Source: Chlorocebus sabaeus (Eukaryota; Chordata; Mammalia; Primates; Cercopithecidae). From it: a stretch of 64,000 nucleotides of DNA. The notes beneath the pieces were generated by a model. That model searched no databases, had not been told where the DNA came from, and saw only the letters and a program-made list of their open reading frames with translations. Of the stretch, positions 1 to 11,814 are shown one piece after another (position 1 is the stretch's first letter; the number at the start of each line of letters is the position of its first letter). The stretch spans positions 49,242,026 through 49,306,025 of the forward strand of contig NC_132915.1 of NCBI RefSeq assembly GCF_047675955.1, read 5' to 3'. Both the position numbers and the translations under genes were made by a program.

Positions 1-246
1 GAGGTCAGGAGATCGAGACCATCCTGGCTAACATGGTGAAATCCTATCTCTACTAAAAATACAAAAAATTAGCCAGGCGTGGTGGCAGGTGCCTGTAGTC
101 CCAGCTACTCGGGAGGCTGAGGCAGGAGAATGGCATGAACCCAGGAGGCGGAGCTTGCAGTGAGCCGAGATGGCGCCACTGCACTCCAGCCTGGGTGACA
201 GAGCGAGACTCAGTCTCCAAAAAAAAAAAAAAAAAAAAAAAAAAAT
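1..246 (+). repeat. AluY-type SINE, 5' part cut by the window edge
   Basis: The sequence begins inside the left monomer and ends in a long A-run at about 220-245. The bases ATCCTGGCTAACATGG and the GGAGGCGGAGCTTGCAG segment fit the AluY lineage, so this is among the younger Alus here. The minus-strand frame across it is a shadow of the repeat. Confidence 0.95.
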
Positions 247-1053
247 TACTTCAATGTATTTCAATACATTTTGTTGGATAGATTTAGCAGAGCAACCTAT
301 TGTAGAAAGCCAAAGTTTATAGGCTTTGGTGCCAGGCCACAGCAATAATAATTTCTGTCTCACCCTAATTGCCTCTGTTTCTTCTTTGGTTATCTTTTGC
401 TTTTGTGCTTAATTCAAAAGCCTGTAACCGAGCAATCATCTCAAACATATTTCCCAGCTGTCAAGATAAAATTCTTAAAAAGAAATCCAAGTTCCAGAAG
501 TGGCATGCAGGACTCTTAAGCCCTTTCTTATAACCTGCACAAGTGACTGGATATATTAAGCTACCACAGTTCCTTGCCATATTCTTTACTTCCAGCCAAC
601 TCATCTGTGACTGCTGGAAGGATAAGTGTATTGTGTAAGTTGCCTAATCCAAATGTCTCTGAGTTGCTAGGTTTAGGCCAAGACGTTCCAATAAAAATGA
701 AGGCAGGCTCCCAGTCTTTGCCTAAAGCTGATTCAAATCACGTCTACTTAGAATGAATTATCTTCACAATATTTTCTTTGGGGACTTCTCTGGTTGTAAT
801 AAAGATAACAAACAAAAGCTGCTTATCAACATTTCCAGTTAGAGAAAAAGAGAAAATTTTAAGTAAAATAAATATATGTGAGGACAGTATTTCCAACTTC
901 ATTGAATTTCTTTAAGGATATGGTAGAGATTGAAGAATAGATTGACTATTAAGAAAACAGAGCTAACAAAAGGTGGGGTCTCAGAGATTTAAAATATTTA
1001 TTGTTTATTCATCCTAAACTACTAACTCTCTTTGGGGTATGCAAAAATCGACT
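247..1053. other. No gene or recognised repeat
   Basis: About 800 bases of AT-rich sequence without a repeat family I recognise. The short open frame at 574-756 has no domain, composition or start context that argues for coding. Confidence 0.5.
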
Positions 1054-1069
1054 CCCCACTTTCCATTTA

Positions 1070-1368
1070 TTTATTTAATTTTATTTTTGAGATGGAGTCT
1101 CACTCTGTTGCCTAGGCTGGAGTACAATGGGGCCATCTCGGCTCACTGCAACCTCTGCCTCCTGAGTTCAAGTGATTCTCCTGCCTCAGCCTCCCAAGTA
1201 GCTGGTATTATAGGCACCTGCCACCATGCCTGGCTAATTTTTATATTTTTAGTAGAGACAGGGTTTCACCATGTTGGCCAGGCTGGTCTTGAACTCCCGA
1301 TCTCAGGTGATCTGCCTGCCTCAGCCTTCCAAAGTGCTGGGATTACAGATATGAGTCACTGTGCTGGC
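1070..1368 (-). repeat. AluS-type SINE, full dimer, with target duplication
   Basis: Reads as reverse-complement Alu from the T-rich tail through GAGATGGAGTCTCACTCTG to the final GGCC. The flanks at 1054-1069 and 1369-1384 are 16-bp direct repeats (CCCCAC-T/C-TTCCATTTA) with one mismatch, which fixes the insertion limits. The 126-codon plus-strand frame here is an Alu shadow. Confidence 0.96.
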
Positions 1369-1996
1369 CCCCACCTTCCATTTAATCAAATCTTTGGAGG
1401 AATCAAATTAAGGGGATGATAATGGTGAAATGGTTTTTCCTAGATATGAAGGAGCTCATGTGCAGGTCAGCAAAAGAAGACAGAGGGAAATGTATATGAT
1501 CATACTAACAAGAAATACATAACAAAATGTTATGAAATAGTCAAAGGCTTTCAAGTCTACTGTGTTAGGGACTGGTAGTTGTCTCACCAATCTATATTCT
1601 TCCATCTTAAAAAACATCACTTAAGCAATAGAATCTCCCGAGTTTTAGCTGATTGGCTGTCCAGTGGACTCTGCATTTCCCAGCCTTCCTTGCAGCTACG
1701 TGTGATGTCATGACTAAGTTTGGCTAATGAGCAGTGTGCAGAAGGGTCATGTCCTCAAAAAGAAGCTGCTTGCTCTCCACTTTCTCTTTTCCCCTTCCCA
1801 AGGACTGAAACATAGACATGGTGGTGGTTCATTGCTGACCATGTGGATTAGAACAACACCTAGTGGAAGGTGAAGAGAAAGAAGATGCTTGGATTGTGGA
1901 TCACCTTGTGGAATGAAATGACACTATCCCTCAACCCTGGACTGCCTACCAGTTTGCATGTTTCTGAAAGAGGTGGTTTCAAGGAGGGCCTTGCTA

Positions 1997-2140
1997 ATTG
2001 AGTGTGCTGTTTAGACCAGCAGCAGCACCTGGGAGCTTATCAGAAATGCAGAACCCCAGACCCGTCCACTGAATTGTATAATCTGCATTTAAAAAGCATC
2101 TCCTGACAATTCATATACACATCGGAAGTTGACTAGCATG
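1997..2140 (-). mobile_element. MER5-type non-autonomous hAT-Charlie element
   Basis: GACCAGCAGCAGCACCTGGG near the left end and CATACACATCGGAAGTT near the right end match the two ends of MER5-type hAT fossils. It has no coding capacity. Orientation is by analogy with the copies at 28568 and 29545, which read the other way. Confidence 0.65.
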
Positions 2141-2345
2141 GGTATAGTAGTTAAAAGGATAGATTCTGGAGCCAGAGTCTGGGTTCAAATCCAAATCTGT
2201 GACTTAATTGTGTCTCTTTGGGCAAATTATTAAAAATCTGTGTGGCTCAGGTTTCTTATCTGTAAATTAAGGATATTAATAACATCTTCCTCATAGGGTT
2301 GTTGCAAGAATTATATCAGGTAATATAAGTAAACATATAAAGCTA
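2141..2345 (+). repeat. MIR SINE
   Basis: GATTCTGGAGCCAGAGTCTG, GGTTCAAATCC, TTGGGCAAATTA and the CTCATAGGGTTGTTGCAAG stretch follow the MIR core in order. This is an ancient tRNA-derived SINE with typical high divergence. Confidence 0.85.
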
Positions 2346-2454
2346 CCAGTTGGTATAAAGCTATTGAAGAGTTTGCTATTATTTTATTACAAAAAAACTT
2401 CTATCTTGTTTAAGCTATTTGGTCTCTGATAAAGCTGTCAGACTTATAGATTTA

Positions 2455-2523
2455 TTATAAAATCTGTACAGGGCCAGCAAGGTTTTTGCATAATAGACTT
2501 TGTAACCACAGGACATCTGTAAA
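2455..2523 (+). repeat. Local direct duplication, copy 1
   Basis: About 67 bases, including GGGCCAGCAAGGTTTTTGCA, recur at 2955-3024 with only a few differences. The sequence does not match a family I recognise. The two copies are 500 bp apart in the same orientation. Confidence 0.75.
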
Positions 2524-2659
2524 CTAAGATTTTAATAAATCCATCCACTATTAAAATAATAGGTCTGGGTGAAGATTTGGAGAAGGGTAGAAATTGTGTC
2601 AAGTCTTATAACAACCATGTAGCTTGGTACTTTCAGGATAATCTTTACAGTAACATGTA

Positions 2660-2800
2660 TTCATATTCAGTGAACATTTATTAAGCATATACTTATGTGT
2701 CAGGCATTTTCCTAGGTACTTGGGATGTATCAGTAAAGAAAACAGACAAAAATCTCCACCCTCACGAAGTTCATATTCTAGTGCAAGTGTGGGAAGTGGT
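2660..2800 (-). repeat. LINE L2 3'-end fragment
   Basis: ATTTATTAAGCATATACTT, GTGTCAGGCATTTTCCTAGG and CACGAAGTTCATATTCTAGTG match the reverse complement of the L2 3' region in order. A short, inactive fossil. Confidence 0.65.
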
Positions 2801-2954
2801 CTGGAGATGGGGAGTAACCATCAAGTTTAGATTTCATTATCAGGTTGCGGCTCAGACTATGTTTCCTAATTACTAGCTTGGAAAATTTAAATATCATAAC
2901 AAGAGGAAGTGAAAAATAGATTGAAACATCCCGGGGCCTATGAGATTGTGGTTA

Positions 2955-3024
2955 CTATAAAATCTATCCAGGGCCAGCAAGGTTTTTGCAAAATGGAGAG
3001 ACTTTGTGACCACAGGAAATCTGT
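2955..3024 (+). repeat. Local direct duplication, copy 2
   Basis: Partner of 2455-2523. Both copies share GGGCCAGCAAGGTTTTTGCA and then ACTTTGTRACCACAGGAMATCTGTA. Copy 2 has a few extra bases (GGAG) in the middle. Confidence 0.75.
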
Positions 3025-3214
3025 ATTCCAAAGCGAGTCAGAAGCACATCTGATGTCAAAGGTTCTCCCAACTGTGGAGCTGGGATGTTCTCCAATAAAT
3101 TCTCTAGTTGGTCTTTCCCATTGCTGAAGAGCAGGCCTTTGATGAGTTCCTGCCAGGAAGTATCACTTCCTCATTAAGAGGTTTGGCCATAATGGGAACT
3201 TATTCATAGAACTT

Positions 3215-5296
3215 TGGGGAAGTGTCCAAATCTTCCACCAATTTCTTCAAGATTGTGGTGTTGTTTTTCTTGTCTCTGTGTGTGTGTGTTTGTGTTTTAA
3301 CATATTCTGGATATTTTTTTTCAAACCTGTGACTTAGTTTCTCTTTTTCTTAACAGTGTCTTTTGAAGAGGAAACGTTTTTTATTTTTATGAAGTCCAAC
3401 TTACCAATTGTTTCTTTTATGGCTTAGTGTTCATGTGTATATATGTTCTAAGAAATATTTGTTTAACCTAATGTCACTAAGGTTTTTTTCCCCTCTTTTA
3501 CTCTAGAATATTTACAGTTTTACTTCTTATATTCAGGCCTATGGCACATTGTGTAATGTTTGAGGTAAGGGTCAAGATTTATTTTTTTTCTATATAGATA
3601 GCCAGTGTCTGGTGCAGTTTGTTAAAAGACACTATCCTTTTTCCATTGAATTGCCTTAAGACCTTTGCTAACCATCAATTGGCCGTAAAAGGGTTTATGT
3701 CTGAAGTCTATTCTGTTCCACTGATTTTTATATTTATGCTTACAACAATATCACAGAATCTTGATTACTGTGGCTTCATAAATCAAGAAATTAGGTAGTA
3801 TAAATCCTCCAACCTTAGTCTTTCACAAAATTGTCATGGTTATTCTAATTCCTTTACCATTTGATATACATTTTAGAATTTTCTCATCAATTTCTTTTCT
3901 TAAAACCCCACAAGGATTTTAATTGGGGTTACAATGAATCTATGGATCAATTTAAGGAGAATAGACATTTTTAAAATACTGAGTGTTCCAATTCATGAGC
4001 ATGATTTATCTCTACTTATGTAGGTATTTAATTTCCTTTGGCAATGTTTTGTAGTTTAGTGTGAAAGTCTTGCAGAGTTTTGGTAAATTTATTCTCAAGT
4101 ATTTTATTTTTGATGCCCTTGTAAATGGAGTTGCTTTTAAATCTTAATTTCTAAATTATTTATTGATGGTATATAGAAACAATTGATTTTTGTATATTGA
4201 TGTTGTATCCTGTATCCTTACCAAATTCACTTGTTTTCAGTAGCTTTAGATTCCTTAAGCATTTTCTGTATACATAAATATGTTGTCTGCAAATAAAACA
4301 ATTTTACATTTTCTTCTCTAATATGCAAGCCTTGTATTTATTTCTCTTGCCCTATTGCACTGCTTAGGACCTATAGTTCAAGTTTTGAGAGTGAATATCC
4401 TTCAGTTTTTCTGGATCTTAGATATAAAGCATTGAGGCATTCACCACTGTGTATATTAGCTGTAGTTTTTTGTTACTGTTGTCTGTCTGATTCTATCTTG
4501 AAGGCGCCCTTAATAAGACTAGTAAATTCCTTTTCATTCCCAATTTCCTCAGATTTTTTTTTTTTTTACCATACCTGAGATATAATGTTGTCTAATGGTT
4601 TTTTTATATCTAACAAGATAATCACATATTTTTGTTTCTTTCTTGTGACATATTATCTCATGTACATTGTTGGGTTTGGTTGGCTAATATTTGCCAAGCA
4701 TTTTTTTTTCTTTTTTTTGGCCAGTGTTCATGAGGTGCAATTGCCTGCAGTTTTCTTGTGTTTCTTTGTCTATATTCGGTATAAGGGTAATACTGGCTTC
4801 ATAATATTAGTTGCAAAGTGTTTTCTACACCTCTATTTTCTAAAAGAATTTGTATAAGATTAGTATTAGTTCTTCCTTAAATGTCTGGTAAACTTTTACT
4901 CATGAAGTCATCTGGGCCTGGATTTTTAAAAATATATGTTTGATAAGGTTTATAATTACAAATTTATTTTTTAAAGTAGTATAAGGCTATTATCATTTTC
5001 TATTTCTTCTTATGTCAGTTTTTGAAAGTTTTATTTTTCATATACTGGATCAAATACTTAGATCATTTCATCTAAGTTGCCAATTTGTTATTCATAACAT
5101 TGCCTTATTATCCATTTAATGTTCTTTAGCATCTGTATCATGTCCCCTCTTTCATTCTTAACATTGGTAATTTGTGTCTTCCCTGTTCTTTTTGATTAGT
5201 ATTACTATAAGTTTATTAATTTCATTGATTTTTCCCAAAGATTATTTTTTCCGTTGTTTGTCCATTCTCTATTGTATTGATATTCCTTCTCCTGCA
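3215..5296 (-). mobile_element. Old L1 (L1M) ORF2 fragment, antisense
   Basis: About 2 kb of T-rich text typical of antisense L1 ORF2: CTGTGGCTTCATAAATCAAG, GTTCCACTGATTTTTAT, TGGGGTTACAATGAATCTA and GAAGTCATCTGGGCCTGG appear in the expected order, C-terminal part on the left. It is 5'- and 3'-truncated, riddled with stops and indels, and therefore inert. The plus-strand frame at 4585-4857 is a shadow. Confidence 0.88.
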
Positions 5297-5475
5297 CAGC
5301 TCTAAGTTAGTGAGAATTGATCTTAGAAGAATGTGAAAACATATGTGAAACAAAACAAATAAGGAAAAATATTAAACAACTATAGTTTTCAATGTGTTCA
5401 GCTAGGTACCATGGCAGATCTGAGAAACACACATGTTGTTCTCTGTCCTTAAGGACATTATTATCTAGTACTCTG

Positions 5476-6330
5476 CCTCTCAAACTTTTCTATAAAGCTA
5501 TATCAAATGGCAGGAAAGATTGAATAAGTACTTTTCATGATATAAGGCAGAGAATCTCAGACGTTTTTAAGTTCATGGAAAACCTAGTGTCTCAGTTTTC
5601 TCAAGGCACCTCAAGATCAAAAGAAACCTATAAAATTCCATTTATTAAATAGATAAGTCCAAATCATTTAATTTTTATTTCCTAATAACAAGTAGCCATT
5701 AAACAACAATACAAATATTTGTATTCAATTCTTAAATAACTACAATTACTTGTTAATGAGATAGAAACTTGTTCGGCACTGAACAACTTTTAAAACTTTG
5801 GACTCACATACTGCCTATTTGTTTTACATTTATTTTCATGCAGTAGTTGCTTTATATCATGGCAACTGCTAAAAACCCAGCTTATCAAATATATGATGTT
5901 ATCAAAAGAAATGTAATATAATCTAATATTGAAAATATTATCCTGAGCTAGTATTTGCACATTGTCCTATTGATATTGAATATTTCTGTTCTTTACTCAA
6001 AAAAATAAAGTATCCCATGATGCCCCATGAGTTCACCATAGTTCCCTGAGATGCCTCAGCAAAGTTTGGGAACTATGGGTCTAGGGTGAAAAGAAAGCTC
6101 TTGAGAGCCAAATTTACTTGAAAATTTAAATATGTTAAATCTTTAAGGCTCATTTAAAGTTTTTCTTCTATTAAATGATACATTTGTATTTAAACATGAT
6201 TTTACACTTTATACGATTCCCTACATTTATTTTATGGATCCTTATATTCCCTGAGATATCATAGCAGAGTCCTGGGGATACCTCTACTACTACACCTTGA
6301 GAGACGAAGATATAGCTATGGAAATAAGAT
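5476..6330. mobile_element. Probable old DNA-transposon remains, hAT-like
   Basis: Text at 5480-5640 (CTCAAACTTTT, then AACCTAGTGTCTCAGTTTTC) and at 6010-6080 (CACCATAGTTCCCTGAGATG, CAAAGTTTGGGAACTATGG) look like opposite ends of one element. A related end-like piece recurs at 6210-6310. I cannot name the family and terminal duplications are not clear. Confidence 0.3.
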
Positions 6331-8393
6331 AATGTATGCAGATGAGAGGTTAACCAAAAACCCAAGGCAACTTAAGCACTAATGCTGGATAAGGAGGAAG
6401 TAAGGCAATGTGGCCATGTAATTTATAGTCTTAACCAAGATCTTTCTGAGACTGAAAGGGAGTGGTACCAATAGTAATTGGGAAAATAGACATAAACATA
6501 AGCTATCCCAGATAAACAGGGAGACATGTTTCCCCAGGAAAGATTGAAAATCATCAATTTTGCAAATTTAGTGGGACTATGCATGTATTAGCCAACAAAA
6601 CATTTTCCACCAGAATTTTTTTTTTTTTTTTAATCTAGAGAGTCCATATAATATCCACCTCTGGTTCTAAGAATACTGAAACAGTTCTCTCAAGATTACA
6701 ACCCCTTCTCTAGGGAAAATAGCATAACCAGGTCTTATTTTTCACACAATGCCTAACTCTGAGGAACCGCTTCAGTGAGGAAGCCTTCCCTACATTCTTC
6801 TGAGAGGCGCAGTGCCTCTTTACTGGAGAAGTTCTCCTCTTCTGCCCACATCTATAAGAAGAGAATCTGGAACCAGTAACAACCAACAATCCTGTGGGTT
6901 AACAATTACCACTTAAATCAGCAAACTGAGGTCTGAGGAACTTAAAATTATGTACGTAGATGGTAATGCCATCTTTTCTTTTACAGGAAAAAGAGGAGGC
7001 TGCCATTTTTTTTTAGTAGTTCATTTAACTATCATAAACATATACTCAATTCTAATTCTGGTAGAAATTATTTCATTTCTCCACATTTTTTATTTAGCCA
7101 TTTTAATCAATTCTAAGATACAAATACCTTCATATTATGCTCTTTCTGAAATTAGGATGTGTCCCACAATTAATGATATATCATAATTTATTTGGATTAG
7201 GTCATTGTTTCCTGTGTGGTGGTACATAACATAATGATGTATCTTTATAATTAATGGGGTCTTAGATTTAAAGAGATAAAGTTATTATTCCATAATAGGA
7301 AGATGATACTATTCATGTTAGAGTGATGTAAATATTCAACAAAAAATTTTAGTTACAGTTAGGAAATATGGTAGAGTGAATAAAAAACTAGGATATGAGT
7401 AGAAACTCTCAGGTTATTTTTCTTTTGTTTTCCTTTTTTATTGAGATGTTAGTAAGGATTTTTGTTGCCAAAACAAGTGAGAGATACAAGCATAACAGGA
7501 GACACAAATCAATTGTCTTGATAATTTTAGACTCTAAGATTTCTCTATGGAAAGGTCAGCTACTTTTGTAGACAAGATACTATCCAAAATAAAAACAACA
7601 GGTATTTGAAGCAGCGTTCAAGACAATGACTGTACACATATGTAATATATAAAAATAAAAAGGCAGATTCCTATTTTCTTTCCTCAATAAGCTATGTGAG
7701 CATATAAAGGTATGGGTCTCCTTTTGGGGAATAATACTTTTCTATAGAAAAATTGTAAGTTCCTCCATCCTCTCCCAGAAAAGGTTTTAAGCCCTGAGAT
7801 GAGCAAGGAAATCAATCAGGGTAACACTAGTTTCACATGAACCTCAAGACTACAATCCAACTGTAGTTACTATCTTCTTTTCTTAAAAAAAACTTTAGCT
7901 TCCTTTTATCTGTACCAAACCAGTACACTAAATTTTCTTCCTTACAAAGTTTTCAACCAAGTTGGAATTAAACTAATCTCACTGTAAAATACCAGCAAGA
8001 ATAGGTAAGACAAGTGTTTGCTCTGTGTAATGCATAAAACAGAAGCATTTCTCCAACAGCGCTGGCCCCAGAGACACCACATTAAGAACTGGCTGCAGGA
8101 CAAAGTGATCCCTTAGGTCAGCTAACAAGGCAGGGAGAGGAGAGTTCAGTTTCAGCAAAGATGAGGAGTCCCTGCTAAGTTTAGCTTTTAGTTGTAACCA
8201 GATCTCAAACAGATCCTAGGTCTCCCTAACTGACAATGCCAGAACACAGTATCTTCACAGGGTCAAGAGGGCCAAAGTTGTCTAAACTAGTCAGTGAACG
8301 TCTCTGCTAAATAATTTGTCAATGCTCACAATGATAGTGATACAGGCATCAGGAAGCCTGAGTTTTGGAAAAAGTTACACATTAGTTATAGCA
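6331..8393. other. Two kilobases without recognised feature
   Basis: AT-rich, apparently single-copy DNA with a T-run near 6619-6632. A possible L2 scrap lies near 6760-6850 (GAGGAAGCCTTCCCTACATT). The open frames here are short and lack any domain, so I call no gene. Confidence 0.5.
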
Positions 8394-9106
8394 AAATATT
8401 TGTGTCCCCCTGACATTCACGTGTTGAAACCTAATCACCAGTGTAATGGTATTTAGAAGTGTGGGCTTTTTGGTTGTGATTAGGTCATTGTATTAGTCTG
8501 TTTTCACACTGCCGATAAAGACATACCTGAGACTGGGAAGAAAAAGAGGTTTAATGGACTTATAGTTCCACATGGCTGGGGAGGCTTCACCATTATTATG
8601 GAAGGCAAAGAGGAGCAAGTGACATCTTACTGTATGGCAGCAGGCAAGAGACAGAGCTTGTGAAGGGAAACTCCCAGTTTTAAAACCATCAGATCTCGTC
8701 AGACTTATTCACTATCATGAGGAGAACAGCATGGGAAAGACCTGCCTCCATGATTCAATTACTTCCCACCAGTTTCCTCCCATGACACGTGGAAATTGTG
8801 GGAATTACAATTAGAGATGAGATTTGGGGGAGACACAGCCAAACCATATCAGTCATAAAGGCATAGCCCTCATGAATGGGATTATTGCTCTTATAAAATA
8901 GACCTCTCTCATATCTTTTGTCATGTGAAGACACAGCAAAAAGACAGCTGTCTATACACCAGGAAGTAGGCCCTCACCAGACACTGCATCTGTGGAGGCT
9001 TGGTCTTGGACTTCCCAGCCTCCAGAACTGTGAGAAATATATTTCTGATGTTTATAAGCCATCTAGTCTATGGTATTTCGTTATAACAGCCTGAACTAAG
9101 ACAACA
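8394..9106 (+). repeat. MaLR LTR (MST/MLT1 class), split by a THE1-type LTR
   Basis: The left part is 8394-8488 (GTGTCCCCCTGACATTCACG, GTTGAAACCTAATCACC). The right part is 8852-9106 (CCTCATGAATGGGATTATTG, GACTTCCCAGCCTCCAGAAC, ACAGCCTGAACTAAGACA). The order matches one LTR of the mammalian apparent LTR retrotransposons, opened by the insertion at 8489-8851. It is a solo LTR with no internal genes. Confidence 0.85.
8489..8851 (-). repeat. THE1-type MaLR solo LTR with 5-bp target duplication
   Basis: Reverse-complement LTR running from TGTATTAGTCTGTTTTCACA to AGCCAAACCATATCA, 363 bp, the usual THE1 length. GTCAT flanks it at 8484-8488 and 8852-8856, a perfect 5-bp duplication typical of retroviral-type integration. 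Only the LTR is left, consistent with LTR-LTR recombination after insertion. Confidence 0.92.
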
Positions 9107-9304
9107 TCATTTACCTAATAAGCAGTGATAAACGTTCTTGTCTGGAGTAAATGATATGAAATATAATACATTACTGCTGAGGTTATTTAGTCTGACTTTA
9201 AATTAAAGCAGTACAAATGACTTCTTCTGTACAATAAAGACAAACTTTGTACTCATACTTCTCAAAGCCAATTATGCCTCTAAATCTAGCCTCAGCTTAA
9301 CAAT
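9107..9304. other. Short unassigned spacer
   Basis: AT-rich sequence between the MaLR LTR and the A/T run at 9305. No feature recognised. Confidence 0.5.
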
Positions 9305-10619
9305 TTTTTTTTTTTAAAAAAAAACCTTTCCTAGTTCAGAGCTAAGATGAAAAAGGAGTAGCGAGCAAAACACTTTCTATCCAGAATCCCTGTAATAGAA
9401 AGAGCTCTAGAATCCAGCAGGTATAAGCACATTGAAGTTTGAGATTGTGGTCTGTGGCAATCGTTTCGTCCTTCTATCTCTGGAATGTTCATCTTGGGTG
9501 GCTTGAAGGTTGCTGGATTCACAGCCATTCAGGTGGCCTGGATATAGCATGAGCATAAGTCAGTTCCACTGGAAAGGGTTACCGTACTCCTTTGTAGTCC
9601 AGGTGACAAAGCCTCCTGAAGCAGACTCCTGAGGTGGGGGTGGAAGTAGGGGGGTCTTTCTTCAAAGATCCTCCATTTTTCTGAGGAGTCTGTCTTTATC
9701 CCCACTTCTAAAACTGGACTTTGCTGGAATTTGGACCAGATAAGGTTGTAGAAGAATCAGAAGTGAAACAGTCTTGGTTTCTGCTTAGGGAAAGTGTCGG
9801 GGTGCTGCTTAGAGTGGAGAGGGACATTCAGGCGGCCTCTCTTTCTTCATTATTTCTCTCCTGTGGAGTTTTGATTTGTGGAGTGCTTCTGTCACTCAAA
9901 GGCACTTGATCTCCTTGGTGGGAGGAACTTTGTGGGGTGTGCAGCCAGTAGCCAGTGTCACTCAGTCTTGTTTGTTGCTCAAAATGCTGAATGCTCTCCT
10001 GTGTGTTTTGTAATAATTCATGATGACAATGGTAGCTCTATCCTTCACCACCAGGATCTTGTCCATACTGTCAGTGGCCATAGGGTCATGGTAGGGGAGA
10101 TACACAGTCCTCTCTCATTCCACCAAGGTACTGAAGTAGCTTGTTTCCAGGGAATGCTGCTCATAGCTAGGGAAGAGGAATCAATGTGATGGGTCTTTGA
10201 GGGCATCCTCATAGCCTGGCAGTTACAGACTCATGGGGAGGGATATCTTGCCTAGAGAACCCCTAGGCTTAAGAGCAGGCTCTCCTGGTTGTCTCGAAGC
10301 CTTTGAAAGACTAGGATCCAGGTGATTTAGAGCTGAGTCCCTGCCACCACAGTGAAATGATGTGACAATTATGCTAACAGATACTAATGAGGAACACCAC
10401 CCAGCTGATGCAAATTAGAAAAGCTTCCCGGGTAAAGTCTACCCGGAGGTCTGTTTCTTTGCTACCATGGGGATTCCTGCAACCCAAGCTCCACAGTATA
10501 GAGGCTTTATGGTGCAGTCAGGACCCAAACCACGGTGTGCGCGGCACTATGCTGGACTCCAGGCAGGTCTGAGCCTCGGGTGCAGACCGGTGAGCATGGG
10601 CTGCGCAAGTCTAGGATTC
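9305..10619 (-). other. GC-richer block with terminal A/T run; possible old retrocopy
   Basis: The block is visibly richer in G and C than its neighbours and ends on the low-coordinate side in a run of T then A (9305-9328), as a minus-strand retrocopy with a poly-A tail would. Reading the minus strand gives protein-like stretches, for example 50 open codons near 10111-9962. Stops in that frame are about as frequent as chance predicts, so coding ancestry is not shown. I see no clear target duplication. It could equally be an unrecognised repeat or single-copy DNA. I do not recognise a parent gene. Confidence 0.25.
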
Positions 10620-10765
10620 CAGTGTTAACTTTCCTCTTTACTAGCTAAGTGACACTGAGCAAGACACAATCTCTCTGAGGCTGTTTCTTTGTCTGAAAAA
10701 TGAGGATCAAATACCTGCCCTGTCTATTTCATGGGGTTCTTGGAACATCAAACAGTCTTTGTTCT
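10620..10765 (+). repeat. MIR SINE fragment
   Basis: TTTACTAGCTAAGTGACACT, GAGCAAGACACAATCTCTCT and GTCTGAAAAATGAGGATCAA follow the MIR core in plus orientation. Confidence 0.8.
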
Positions 10766-11579
10766 CATACATTTTATGAATCATGGAGGTATAATATAAA
10801 TGTGTAAAATAAAAGGCAAGGCATGTAAAAAATACTGTGTGAGGTTTAAAGGGACACACAAATGCAAAAATTACTGTTTGTGACTTTTTAATAATAAATA
10901 CAAGGTAAAATATCATTTTTGTATTCAATTAAATCCAACCATCATTTTTGAGGCCCTGCTTTAATACATGATCTTTGGGATGTAGTGTTAAATTATCCAC
11001 ATGCACCTTAAGTCTGAACAATTTTTGTGTGGCAAGTCCCCCATCCCCTGCCAAAAAAAGCAAAGCTATAGCAACCAGTGTTCTGGTGTTCTATGGCCTT
11101 TTTCCCCCTAAGATCCACACTTTGCTTTTTGCTAACCCATCTCTCACTGTAAATGTACAGGAAAAAATGTGAGTACCATAGATTAAGGCTAGAGATAATT
11201 GGCAGAACATGGGAGGAGAATCAGTGATAGAGAGAGAAGGTGGGAGAGAAAAAGAGGGACCTGGGAATTAGAAAGAAGAAAAGACAATATACAAGTAAAA
11301 TCAATCCTCCCAATTGCGGCATGCAGAGAGAAGGAACCAAGCTATAAAAATGGAAAGTGAGGACTTCAGATTCAATCAATCGGATGCCAGATGGACATGG
11401 CTTTAAAAAATGAGGCTATTATCACTGAAGTTCATTTGACAGAGCTTATGTGTAAGAGTCAAGTGATGATCACTCTTGTCTACAATCATAAAATAAGGTG
11501 CCACGGTGATTTATCACTTTACTCTTCTAATATAACCCCACCTTTAGGAGTGTCTATAAATTTGGTTCCTACCTTTTGA
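10766..11579. other. No gene or recognised repeat
   Basis: AT-rich sequence with a purine-rich stretch near 11210-11290. No family recognised and no credible coding frame. Confidence 0.5.
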
Positions 11580-11668
11580 AAACTCTTACTATGTCACTGT
11601 AGAGTAGCCCAGTCCTTGGCACATACTAGGCACTTGATCAGTGTTTGGTGAATAAATGAACTGAAAGA
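11580..11668 (+). repeat. LINE L2 3' end
   Basis: CAGTCCTTGGCACATACTAG, GCACTTGATCAGTGTTTGG and GAATAAATGAAC match the L2 3' terminus in plus orientation. Confidence 0.7.
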
Positions 11669-11814
11669 ATGCAGACTGAGTTATGTTATTTTATCTTTTC
11701 AAGGTGTTGAAGGATTCAAAACTAGAAAAGAACACTCCCCCTTTTACCCTTTTATTTCCTCAAACACAAGACTCTTATTTAAGATTCCTTTCATCTATGA
11801 AGATAACTTAACAA

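Larger units (their letters stand above)
1562..2440 (+). repeat. Possible MLT1-like MaLR LTR, split
   Basis: The text around 1660-1740 (CAGCCTTCCTTGCAGCTA, GTTTGGCTAATGAGCAG) and the tail-like CTTCTATCTTGTTTAAGC at about 2400 resemble one old LTR-type repeat. The middle, about 1997-2345, is occupied by a MER5-type element and a MIR, which would explain the separation. The family assignment is uncertain. Confidence 0.35.

Noticed and set aside
1039..1419. Open frame of 126 codons
   Set aside because: Entirely within or beside an antisense Alu; the encoded text is the familiar Alu-derived sequence.
9962..10111. Minus-strand 50-codon open stretch inside the 9.3-10.6 kb block
   Set aside because: The same frame has stops at about the random rate over the whole block, so the stretch is not evidence of a gene by itself.
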